Shown here in pieces: positions 26,570 to 34,980 of a stretch of 64,000 nt of DNA (the stretch's first letter is position 1; every line of letters starts with the position of its first letter). Location: positions 744,001 through 808,000 of the forward strand of contig JAHBXT010000003.1 of assembly GCA_019636385.1 (NCBI GenBank), in the 5' to 3' direction. The stretch is from Pirellulaceae bacterium (lineage in GTDB: Bacteria; Planctomycetota; Planctomycetia; Pirellulales; Pirellulaceae). Under the pieces are notes generated by a model that did not search any database, had not been told where the DNA came from, and saw only the letters and a list, made by a program, of their open reading frames with translations. The position numbers and the translations under genes are program-made.

Positions 26570-28807
26570 ATGCCTACGGAATCAGCCCAGCAATCACAAC
26601 TGCTGTTTGGACCCGTCGCTCGAGTGCCTGGAGTAGGGGCGGAGCGTGCGCGGCTGCTGGCTAAGCTGGGTGTCCGGCGAGGAATCGACCTGCTGTTCCT
26701 GTTTCCACGCAGCTTCCAAGAGCCTGCTCCACTGGCGCGGGCCAGCGAGTTTGTGGAAGGGGGGCGGGTATCTTTTCTTGGCACGGTGTTAGATATTGGT
26801 CAGCGCGTTACGCAAAGCGGCAAGCATCTGCTGGGCGTGCAGGTGGCTGTTGAGGGCGGTGGCAATGTGCGCTTAGTGTGGTTCAATCAGGCGTTCCGCG
26901 CAGAGATGTATCGCCCCGGCGATCAGCTATTGGTCACCGGAGTCTTGAAATCGACGGTGCTGAACTGGGAAATGGTCCAGCCGCAAACGCGACCCGCTGC
27001 TGACCAGCCGCCTGCAAGCAATCATCCACTGCCCATTTATCCGCTGACTGAGGGGCTGAAACAATCGGCCATGCATCAGATGCTTCGCCAAGCAGTACCA
27101 GTGCTGGTGGAGCAGATCGAGGAAGCACTGCCCGAAATCATCCAGCAACGCCTGAATGTTCCAGGCATCAGGCAGGCAATCAACGATGTGCATTTTCCAG
27201 CATCGCTAGCAGCGGCCCAGGCAGCTCTGCGGCGATTTAAGCTGCAAGAGCTGCTGGTGCTGCAACTGGCCCTGGCCATGCAACGCTCGCAGCGTGAGCA
27301 GGCGACACGCGCGCCACAGTGTGAGCCTTCGGGCAAGCTGCACGCCAGAATTCTGAACCGACTAGGGCATTCGCTAACCGCTGATCAATCCTCGGCAGTC
27401 GAGGACATTCGCCAGGATATGGCACGGGCAATTCCAATGAATCGTTTGCTTCAGGGCGACGTTGGCTGTGGCAAAACTTTGGTGGCTCAATATGCCATGC
27501 TGTTGTGCGTGGCCAACGGGCATCAAGCCGCGCTGATGGCTCCCACTGAGGTGCTGGCTCGGCAGCACGCCGAGACCCTGCAGCGTAATTTGGCCCGCAG
27601 CCGCGTCCAAGTTGGTTTATTGCATGGCGGCTTGCCACGTGGCCAGCGCACCAAGTTGTTAGAACAAATCTCTGCTGGCCAGGTGAATTTGATTGTTGGT
27701 ACGCAAGCTCTGCTGTCTGAACAGGTCCATTTTCAGCGACTTGGATTGGTGATTGTAGATGAGCAGCATAAGTTTGGCGTATTGCAGCGGGCTCGCTTGC
27801 GCAGCGAGCAGTTGCAACCGCACTATTTGATTCTGTCGGCCACCCCGATTCCTCGAACCATCGCTATGACCGCTTTTGGCGATCTGGACGTGTCAATCAT
27901 CCGCACCCGACCGCCTGGACAAGCGACAGTGCGCACCTATCTAACTACCCATGAGCAACTGTCGTCTTGGTGGCAATTCGTAGATCGCCAGATTTCGCGC
28001 GGGCGCCAGGCGTACGTGATCGCACCACGCATTGCTACGGCGGCTGTCCCGGAGCCTCCTGTACAGGAGACGATATCAGCTTTTGTTGACGAGGTGCAGC
28101 CGTCAGCAATCAACGCCTCGAGTGAACTGGAGCAGCCAGACTCGGCCATCAAACAGCAGCAGATGCCGACAACCAGCCTGCCATCGGTTAGAGAAGGTGC
28201 AGCCAGCGCCAAGGGCACATTCGAGCTGTTACGAGCCGGTCCGCTGGCACATCGTCGATTGGGATTGCTGCACGGTCGCCTGCCACCTCACGAAAAAGAG
28301 GCCGTATTGGATCAGTTTGCACGCGGTCAGCTGGACGTACTGGTGGCGACCACTGTTGTCGAAGTGGGCATCGACGTTCCCAATGCATCGGTAATCACGA
28401 TTTTGGACGCCGATCGACTAGGGTTGTCACAATTGCACCAACTGCGTGGTCGCGTCGCCCGTGGTCGATTCACGGGCTACGCCTGTGCTGTGGCGTCCGT
28501 TGGTTGCCAGAGCCAGGATAACGAGCGGCTGGCGGCTTTCCAGAAAACCGACAACGGTTTTGAACTGGCCGAGTTGGATCTGAAACTGCGTGGACCAGGC
28601 GACCTGTTAGGAACATCCCAAACTGGTATGCCATCCTTGCGCGTCGCCAATTTGGTCGAGGATACCGAACTATTAGATCTAGCGCGCGAGACGGCGCGTG
28701 AAATACTTAAATCTGATCCTCAGCTCGCCCAACCCGAGTTCACTCGGTTGATCCATCAGACGCTTCGTCGCTACGGAAAGTCGCTGGAGTTGGGAGATGT
28801 GGGCTGA
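26570..28807 (+). CDS. recG: ATP-dependent DNA helicase RecG
   Basis: 745 residues. The N-terminal wedge/OB domain begins with the helix-hairpin GVGAERARLLAKLGV and FLFPRSFQ. Helicase motifs: Walker A GDVGCGKT (Ser is the common fifth residue, Cys here), motif Ia MAPTEVLARQH, DEQH box VIVDEQHKFGV, motif III LILSATPIPRT, motif V VATTVVEVGIDVPNAS and motif VI QLRGRVARG, then the TRG wedge region FQKTDNGFELAELDL. RecG regresses stalled forks and removes R- and D-loops. A stretch of about 55 residues rich in Ser, Glu and Gln is inserted between YVIAPRI and LHGRL, compared with the E. coli enzyme. Confidence 0.96.
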   Translation: MPTESAQQSQLLFGPVARVPGVGAERARLLAKLGVRRGIDLLFLFPRSFQEPAPLARASEFVEGGRVSFLGTVLDIGQRVTQSGKHLLGVQVAVEGGGNVRLVWFNQAFRAEMYRPGDQLLVTGVLKSTVLNWEMVQPQTRPAADQPPASNHPLPIYPLTEGLKQSAMHQMLRQAVPVLVEQIEEALPEIIQQRLNVPGIRQAINDVHFPASLAAAQAALRRFKLQELLVLQLALAMQRSQREQATRAPQCEPSGKLHARILNRLGHSLTADQSSAVEDIRQDMARAIPMNRLLQGDVGCGKTLVAQYAMLLCVANGHQAALMAPTEVLARQHAETLQRNLARSRVQVGLLHGGLPRGQRTKLLEQISAGQVNLIVGTQALLSEQVHFQRLGLVIVDEQHKFGVLQRARLRSEQLQPHYLILSATPIPRTIAMTAFGDLDVSIIRTRPPGQATVRTYLTTHEQLSSWWQFVDRQISRGRQAYVIAPRIATAAVPEPPVQETISAFVDEVQPSAINASSELEQPDSAIKQQQMPTTSLPSVREGAASAKGTFELLRAGPLAHRRLGLLHGRLPPHEKEAVLDQFARGQLDVLVATTVVEVGIDVPNASVITILDADRLGLSQLHQLRGRVARGRFTGYACAVASVGCQSQDNERLAAFQKTDNGFELAELDLKLRGPGDLLGTSQTGMPSLRVANLVEDTELLDLARETAREILKSDPQLAQPEFTRLIHQTLRRYGKSLELGDVG

Positions 28808-28914
28808 TATGCGAGTCTCTCGGGGCGTGCGGAGCCGCAGCGCTGTTGCGCCAAACCTTTTGTGTTAATGCCTACTTTCCCAGAATACGGTCAGTAGCTA
28901 TGAAATGACGTGTC

Positions 28915-30408
28915 ATGGGCAGACGGCTACATGACAGTCAATACAATCAGCGTCGGTTTCCTGAGTTTCCGCAGCCTCCTTTTTTTGAGTTTAGCATGTC
29001 CATGAAACTATGCTTGGATTTAGCCGCACGGCTCCATAAGTCTGCTTTTGAGACTAGGCGTGGCAGGGGCTTATTTTTATGCCATTTGATAATCAGTTTC
29101 GGTTGCCAGTGGATAACGAGCCTTGAAGTGATGGCACAGCCCGACACCACTCAAATCAGCTACCCGCAAGCAGCATCCAAGAAAGGTCTGCAAGTGCAAA
29201 TGCTAGATGACGCACTGGAGCTCGGTATTCATCATGCAGCCTTGAATCTGAACCTCGGACAGCTGATTCAGCCCGATGCGTCGGCAGGCAGCATCGCGTG
29301 GCGCGGCAGCAACGATTTTGTCTACCACTTTGACACAGGATACGTCCAGGCGATGGACCAGCGCATCAAGCGGTTGTCCGACAACGGTGTCATTGTTTCA
29401 TTGATCATTCTGAATTACGAACCACATGATGAACAGCGCCGGCGAATTCTGATACATCCCAGCTACAGCCCAGACTGCCCCAACCACCTGTCAGCCTTCA
29501 ACTGCAGTACCGTCGAGGGCCGGGCTTGGCTGCAGGCAGCACTGGAGTTCATGTCACAACGCTGGTCCGAATCGTCCGGTCGCTATGGTCAAGTGTGGAA
29601 TTGGATCATCGGTAATGAAGTCAACTCGCATTGGTTCTGGTGCAACATGGGACCAGCGACGATGCAGGAATTTGCCGATGATTATTATAAGGCACTGACT
29701 CTGGCCTGCCGGTCCATCCATCGCTTCAATGCCGCAGCCCGCGTCTTCGTATCGCTAGATCACCATTGGAATATCGCCCACACTACCGATCAACGGCAAT
29801 CGTTCGACGCCAGGTCATTCCTGGAGTACTTGTCAGCTCTTTCATCAGCCGGTGCGGTAGTTCCCGTCCACGCCGGTAATAAATCAGAATCTGATCTTGC
29901 TCAAGATGGCATCGAGACGAATCAGTGGCATGTTGCTTTCCATCCCTATCCAGAGAACCTGTTTGAGCCGCGTACCTGGCGCGATGCGACTGCCACAGCG
30001 GATTGGCGCACCGCGCCGCGCATTACCTTTCGTAACATCGAGCAGTTGGAGCATTTCCTAGATCAGCCAACGATGCTGATCGGCAATAGCCCACGTCGCG
30101 TGATTCTGAGCGAACAGGGGTTTCATACTCCAGACGCTCCTGATGGCCAGGAAATCCAGGCCGCCGCGTTTTGTTATGCCTGGTTGCAGATTCAAGCGTT
30201 AGACACAATCGACGCCTTCATTTTGCATCGCCATGTCGATCATGCTCACGAAGGTGGCCTACGGCTTGGTCTGTGGACTCGACAACCCGATAGCGTCGCT
30301 ACCCCCGACCGGCGCAAGAAGCTCTGGAGCGTCTTCCAAGCGGCCGGTACGCCACATCAATCAGAAGCTTTTGGATTTGCCGAGGCGATCTACAAGGAAC
30401 ACAAGTAG
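28915..30408 (+). CDS. Secreted DUF5722 glycoside-hydrolase-like protein
   Basis: Up to 497 residues; a later ATG (28996) beginning MSMKLCLDLAARL may be the true start of the signal region, whose hydrophobic core is LFLCHLIISFGCQWI. After processing near VMAQ, the body KKGLQVQMLDDALELGIHHA is characteristic of DUF5722. The fold looks like a clan-A (beta/alpha)8 barrel: WNWIIGNEVNSHWFW offers an acid/base Glu after Asn, and RVILSEQGFHT a nucleophile Glu at the end of a later strand. These suggest a retaining glycosidase acting outside the cytoplasm; the substrate is unknown. Confidence 0.72.
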   Translation: MGRRLHDSQYNQRRFPEFPQPPFFEFSMSMKLCLDLAARLHKSAFETRRGRGLFLCHLIISFGCQWITSLEVMAQPDTTQISYPQAASKKGLQVQMLDDALELGIHHAALNLNLGQLIQPDASAGSIAWRGSNDFVYHFDTGYVQAMDQRIKRLSDNGVIVSLIILNYEPHDEQRRRILIHPSYSPDCPNHLSAFNCSTVEGRAWLQAALEFMSQRWSESSGRYGQVWNWIIGNEVNSHWFWCNMGPATMQEFADDYYKALTLACRSIHRFNAAARVFVSLDHHWNIAHTTDQRQSFDARSFLEYLSALSSAGAVVPVHAGNKSESDLAQDGIETNQWHVAFHPYPENLFEPRTWRDATATADWRTAPRITFRNIEQLEHFLDQPTMLIGNSPRRVILSEQGFHTPDAPDGQEIQAAAFCYAWLQIQALDTIDAFILHRHVDHAHEGGLRLGLWTRQPDSVATPDRRKKLWSVFQAAGTPHQSEAFGFAEAIYKEHK

Positions 30409-30520
30409 TTATGTTGGCCGTGGGGGAGCCTCGCCGAGGACTTCCATCTGCCACAGTCCACGCTATGACAGATCGTAGCAACAAATCGATCCGCGTCCAA
30501 AGCTGGAGCGGATATCCCAG

Positions 30521-31501
30521 CTACTGGTCAAGAATCTTCCACAGATGCACCGCCTCGGTTGGATCGAGCTGTACTTTGCCCTGCAAGTTCAACCAATCCA
30601 AATGCCCGATGGTTTCCGACAATGCCAGAAACGAATCGAAGCCGTCTCGCCGTCCGAAGATGGATCGTGCCAAATCGTAGGCCGTGCGCGACTGTTGACT
30701 CAGCAGCTCCATTACATAACTAGCGCGTCGCACATGAAACCGCAGGCGTTGGCGTACTGTCTTGGCAACATCGTGAATCTCAGCACCGTGTCCGGTCCAA
30801 GCAATCTGCGGTCGCAGATCCACCATACGCTCCAGATGATGCAGGTACTCCACTAGCCGGTGAGGCCTGGGCCCGCCGTCTGGATGCGGCTCGACCACCG
30901 GATTACTACTGATATTCCGCAGTAGGTGATCGTTTGAAAGCAGTACTCGATCCTCTGGCTCGAACAGACAGATCAGGCCTCCTGCGTGCCCAGGAGTATG
31001 GTAGACATGCCACCGGCGTCCGCCCAGCAACAGCCGATCGCCTTCATCGATCCACCGGTCAACCGAAACTGGCTGGCTGTAGCCACGAGCTTCGACGCGC
31101 CACTGCATAACCTGCTCCAGTTCGGACTGTGGAACACCGCACTCGGTCATGAATTCCCGATAAAATTGTGAGCGCTCGCGGCGCACTGCGTCTGTAGGCT
31201 GCAGCGTCGGCTGGTTATAGCGGTGCGTCAACACCTCGGCCCCTGACTGCTCGACGATCGAGGCGGCCAGTCCAAAGTGATCTGCGTGCGCATGAGTAAT
31301 CACTATCCTCTCGATGTTTGACAGGTCGAGTCCTAAACGCCGCAACTGCTGTTCCAATTCGGCGCGCGACTCCGGCCAGTTCGTCCCCGTGTCGACCAGT
31401 GTGATCGGCGACTCAGTTGACAAATAACAGTTAACCGGCCCCACGGCAAACGGTGTAGGCAAAACGAGCTGAAAAATTCCGCGGACTATCTCTGTCGACA
31501 C
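30521..31501 (-). CDS. MBL-fold metallo-hydrolase
   Basis: 326 residues from a GTG start. VDTGTNWPES and VITHAHADHFG give the metallo-beta-lactamase first Asp and the HxHxDH metal motif; VYHTPGHAGG the third His; LLSNDHLL the bridging Asp; and WTGHGAEI the last His. The C-terminal 90 residues are a helical winged-helix-like extension seen in many two-domain members. A binuclear metal hydrolase acting on a thioester or phosphodiester-type substrate in the cytoplasm is likely. Convergent with the DUF5722 gene. Confidence 0.88.
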   Translation of the reverse strand: MSTEIVRGIFQLVLPTPFAVGPVNCYLSTESPITLVDTGTNWPESRAELEQQLRRLGLDLSNIERIVITHAHADHFGLAASIVEQSGAEVLTHRYNQPTLQPTDAVRRERSQFYREFMTECGVPQSELEQVMQWRVEARGYSQPVSVDRWIDEGDRLLLGGRRWHVYHTPGHAGGLICLFEPEDRVLLSNDHLLRNISSNPVVEPHPDGGPRPHRLVEYLHHLERMVDLRPQIAWTGHGAEIHDVAKTVRQRLRFHVRRASYVMELLSQQSRTAYDLARSIFGRRDGFDSFLALSETIGHLDWLNLQGKVQLDPTEAVHLWKILDQ

Positions 31502-31826
31502 ACTGCATCCTCAAAAACGACTCAGCCATCGCCTGCATTGGTACTGGTAATCATGCAGGTACTCGACCAACTGGATTAGACTGCCAGAGCGATTCGAGTC
31601 GCTAATGTTGTAGCGCTCTACTACTGATTGGCAAGCCGTGTCGATACAATTATTGACAGGCAAGTCAGGCCTGAACCAGCCGCAGTGCGTTAAGTATGGG
31701 CTTCGTCCAGTGTCTGTGGCAACCTGAGCGAACGTCCCGTGACTCGTTGCGACGTTTCTGAGGCAGGTCAGGGTATGAGCTGTTATAACGTAATATCGCG
31801 GCGGAAGTTGTGGCATTGAGTTCGAG
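31502..31826. other. Divergent intergenic region
   Basis: 325 bases between the MBL hydrolase and the aldolase gene, which point away from each other. A minus-strand open frame crosses it but overlaps the aldolase start and has no recognisable protein character. The stretch should contain both promoters; no clear operator was recognised. Confidence 0.35.
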
Positions 31827-32495
31827 GTGAGTGTGGATAAAGCCGGGGTCGTTCGACATGTCCTGCAATCACGGGTAATCGCCATTTTGCGGCTGGATAA
31901 CTTAATGTTTGCCGATCAGCTTGTGCGCGTATTGCTAGACGGTGGTGTGCGCGCCATCGAGTTAACGCTGACCAATCCGGCGGCACCCGACGTTGTCGCC
32001 AGCCTGCTGGACAACGTCGTGGAATTTTCCGATGGTCGCGCCGTTTTAGGAATTGGTTCGGTGCGCAGCCTGCCGGAAGCCCGCACGGCCTTGGCTGCCG
32101 GAGCGCAGTTTTTAGTGTCCCCCACCTGTCTGGAGCCAGTGATTCGACATTGCGTTGAATGTGGAGTCGCTGTGTTTCCAGGTGCGTTGTCTCCCACTGA
32201 GATCGCACAGGCCGATGCTTGGGGGGCCGACATAGTCAAATTGTTTCCCGCCAGCGCCGTGGGGCCAGACTACGTTCGCGATGTGCTGGCCCCGATGCCC
32301 TATTTGAAACTGATGCCGACCGGCGGAATCAGTTTTGAAAACATGGGCCACTACTTCGACGCCGGGGCAGTTGCCGTTGGCATCGGTGGCCGACTGCTCA
32401 ATCCACAGTCGATCGCACAGCGAGATTGGCCGCGTGTTCGCCTAGCTGCTGAGCGTCTCGTCGAAGCGGCCCGACCGGCAGGCGGTGAAATTTGA
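31827..32495 (+). CDS. eda: KDPG/KHG aldolase
   Basis: 222 residues from GTG 31827 (GTG 31833 possible). Class I aldolase of the Eda family: SRVIAILRLDNL, the base Glu in AIELTLTNP, and the Schiff-base Lys in ADIVKLFPASAVGPDYV, then LMPTGGIS for phosphate binding. It splits 2-keto-3-deoxy-6-phosphogluconate into pyruvate and glyceraldehyde 3-phosphate. The KDG kinase gene that makes its substrate follows 93 bases later, so the two form a module for sugar-acid catabolism. Confidence 0.93.
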   Translation: MSVDKAGVVRHVLQSRVIAILRLDNLMFADQLVRVLLDGGVRAIELTLTNPAAPDVVASLLDNVVEFSDGRAVLGIGSVRSLPEARTALAAGAQFLVSPTCLEPVIRHCVECGVAVFPGALSPTEIAQADAWGADIVKLFPASAVGPDYVRDVLAPMPYLKLMPTGGISFENMGHYFDAGAVAVGIGGRLLNPQSIAQRDWPRVRLAAERLVEAARPAGGEI

Positions 32496-32588
32496 ATGCG
32501 CTGCACTGGATGACAACCAAAGGGCGTGTGTGGGCACCCGATTATGCTGACTTTAATCGGACATGTTCCCAAGTCGGAGCCGGCGATC

Positions 32589-33593
32589 ATGCGGTATGAT
32601 GTAGTGACCATCGGCGAGTCGATGCTGCGGCTGACGCCCGTTGAGGGCCAGCGGTGGGAACAGGCGGATCAGTTTCAAATGCATGTTGGCGGCAGCGAAT
32701 CGAATGTCGCTGCGGGTTTGGCTCGCCTAGGACAGTCCGTCGCCTGGATCTCGCGGCTGACAGACAACGCCTTCGGGCGCAAGATTGCCCGCAGCATCGC
32801 CGCGCATGGTGTTGATACGCGGCACATCATCTGGACTGACGAAGATCGCATCGGCACGTATTACTTTGAGCCCGCCTGTGCGCCTCGACCGAACCAAGTT
32901 CTCTACGATCGCGCCGCCAGCAGCTTTAGTCGCTTGTGTGCCGACATGTTGCCTACTGGGCTGTTTGTGCCTGGTGCATCCAGATATCTGCACGTCAGTG
33001 GTATTTCGCTGGCCCTTGGCGCGCCGTGCTGCGAGATGATTTTCGCCAGCGTTCAATTGGCTAAACAGGCCGGATGGAAGATCAGCTTCGACGTCAACTA
33101 CCGCGCCAAATTGTGGACGCCCACGGTGGCCGGCGCGGTGTGCCTGAAATTAATGCAGCAGGCTGATTTGGTTTTTTTGCCTTTCCGCGACGCCCGCACA
33201 TTATTCAACATTGGTATTGGAGATCAGGAAATCGGCCACCTCCCCGAAGAATTTGCCACACACGCGCTGAAGGCACTGGCCCAGAGATGCAGTGCTGAAT
33301 GCATTGTGTTAACGCTAGGGCAATACGGAGCCGCAGCCTGTACTCACCAAGGAGTCTGTTATTCGCCAACGCGGGCTGCGTCGGTTGTCGGACGATTGGG
33401 GGGGGGCGATGCCTTTGCCGCTGGCTTTTTGAGCCAATGGTTGACCGGTGCTCCGACGCTGACAGCCTTGCGTTGGGGGAACGCCGCAGCACAACTAAAA
33501 TATACCATCCCCGGCGACCTTCCCTATTTTGAGTCCGCAGAAGTTGCTGCGCTGGCCAAGCAAAGCGCCATGAACGACGTTAACTTCCGATAA
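32589..33593 (+). CDS. kdgK: PfkB-family sugar kinase, probable 2-keto-3-deoxygluconate kinase
   Basis: 334 residues from ATG 32589; an upstream in-frame ATG at 32526 would add 21 residues lacking family character. Typical ribokinase-fold elements: VVTIGESMLRLTP, the substrate-binding HVGGSESNVAAGLARLG near residue 35, FDVNYRAKLW and the anion-hole/catalytic GRLGGGDAFAAGF (first Ala of the usual GAGD is Gly). FDVNYR is shared by KDG kinases and fructokinases; adjacency to eda favours KDG kinase. It phosphorylates KDG to KDPG in the cytoplasm. Confidence 0.87.
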   Translation: MRYDVVTIGESMLRLTPVEGQRWEQADQFQMHVGGSESNVAAGLARLGQSVAWISRLTDNAFGRKIARSIAAHGVDTRHIIWTDEDRIGTYYFEPACAPRPNQVLYDRAASSFSRLCADMLPTGLFVPGASRYLHVSGISLALGAPCCEMIFASVQLAKQAGWKISFDVNYRAKLWTPTVAGAVCLKLMQQADLVFLPFRDARTLFNIGIGDQEIGHLPEEFATHALKALAQRCSAECIVLTLGQYGAAACTHQGVCYSPTRAASVVGRLGGGDAFAAGFLSQWLTGAPTLTALRWGNAAAQLKYTIPGDLPYFESAEVAALAKQSAMNDVNFR

Positions 33594-33769
33594 CGATAGC
33601 TAGTCGAAGGATTGTAGAACTTGAACGCCATTTAGTGGGCATGGAGTACTACATTGATAACGGATGCCGAGCGAACTTGACGATTGATTAAGGATGACCC
33701 GCAGATTCGACTCGAACCGTCGTGGTGGCGGTGCGTTTTGAGCAACTCGGTGCATCGCCAAGATTGCGT

Positions 33770-34831
33770 TTATTCGATCTTCACTTTAGCCAAATAGATT
33801 TTGCTGCGGCCTTCATGCGTGGAGTAGTAGCTGACCCACAGCATGTTATCGTGCAAGACTAAGCCTGGATAACTGGTGTCGCCTCCGGAGGGCAGGGCGA
33901 GAGCTTCGGTTAGTGTGCCGGACTGCTTGTCGATCCAGCAGAGCGACGTACGGACCCGGCCATCGTATAGTCGCACAGCGGCAACCAAACGACCGTCCGG
34001 TAAGAGTATCATATGCGGGCCACCGACTCGGGAACCGACACTTTGCCAGCGCCACTGTCGATAAGGCGGGAGGGCTACGCCTAAGAGTCCTTCATTGGGT
34101 GCGTCGTCACGGCGCAGCAAGCAATAGGCAGTGTCGCCGTCGAAGACAGTCGAACTTTCATTGCCGACTCCATCGTCACAGACGCTGGCGTTGGTCATCT
34201 GGTAGTTCTTGCCGTCGAGACTCTCATACAGCCGCACTGAACGATCAGGACCACGACAGCTGTAGCCCATTCCCAGAGCAAGTCCGTTGTGCCAGGTCAC
34301 ACGCCACAACCAATAGTTGTGCTGGCCGATTTCGTGCTGGTGACTCCAATTGTGTCCATCTTCGGAAAACCATGCTAACGACTGGTGCGATTTTGTGGTC
34401 TTATCATGCATGGCGGCAGCTCCAGATAACATGAGCTTGTTGTCCGGAGTGATCGTAATCTTAGCGTCGCGTAAGTCGGAATCCTCAGAACGTATGACGG
34501 CCGCCGATTGCCAGTGAGCTCCATCGCTGGATGTTATTATTCGCAACGCGCCGTCAGGAGACACGTGACCTTGGCCTTCGCGGAAGACGCAGAACCAGCG
34601 GTCCTTGTAGCGCACTAGGTCTGTAAACGCGTTATGTGGTGCGGCGTCCCAAATCATTTGCGACTCAAGAAGCCGCATCGACTGCTGTGCGCCAGCTGAG
34701 GCAGCCACGACCACGGCTAGCAGCAGCACCAGATAGAATTCTATCCGGTGCAGGTTGACCAAAAGACTGGCTTGTACGTGCAGGAATCTGTGCTGACTGA
34801 TATAGACTGAGGAATGATGTTGGTGCGTCAC
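33770..34831 (-). CDS. Secreted sialidase-like (BNR-repeat) protein
   Basis: 353 residues with an N-terminal hydrophobic signal (FYLVLLLAVVVAASAGA). The body is a six-bladed-propeller-like sequence with Asp-box-type turns: ITSSDGAHWQ, FSEDGHNWS, YESLDGKNYQ, and other strands such as FCVFREGQGHV and GGPHMILLPDGRLVAAVR. It fits the exo-alpha-sialidase-like superfamily; whether it cleaves sialic acid or only binds sugars cannot be judged, since the Arg triad is not securely placed. Exported. No partner gene is adjacent. Confidence 0.72.
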   Translation of the reverse strand: MTHQHHSSVYISQHRFLHVQASLLVNLHRIEFYLVLLLAVVVAASAGAQQSMRLLESQMIWDAAPHNAFTDLVRYKDRWFCVFREGQGHVSPDGALRIITSSDGAHWQSAAVIRSEDSDLRDAKITITPDNKLMLSGAAAMHDKTTKSHQSLAWFSEDGHNWSHQHEIGQHNYWLWRVTWHNGLALGMGYSCRGPDRSVRLYESLDGKNYQMTNASVCDDGVGNESSTVFDGDTAYCLLRRDDAPNEGLLGVALPPYRQWRWQSVGSRVGGPHMILLPDGRLVAAVRLYDGRVRTSLCWIDKQSGTLTEALALPSGGDTSYPGLVLHDNMLWVSYYSTHEGRSKIYLAKVKIE

Positions 34832-34858
34832 GTTTGCTCCCCTGTTGATTTTGCCTAA

Positions 34859-34886
34859 CCACCCTCTGGCGACGGTGGCTACTAAC
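34859..34886 (+). repeat. REP-like palindromic repeat, copy 3
   Basis: CCACCCTCTGGCGACGGTGG then CTACTAAC; the outer CCACC/GGTGG arms pair, with one inner mismatch. It lies 27 bases upstream of the sialidase-like gene (divergently read). Confidence 0.6.
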
Positions 34887-34980
34887 TGCGAACATCATAT
34901 CATTTTCCGACTGATGCGCTGGAGGTCAGCAGAGGATGTACCAGGGCCACAATGCATACGACAGCTAAACCAGTCTCTGA

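Noticed and set aside
31511..31885. 124-codon minus-strand frame upstream of the KDPG aldolase
   Set aside because: Overlaps the aldolase start, has no ribosome-binding site and no recognisable protein pattern.
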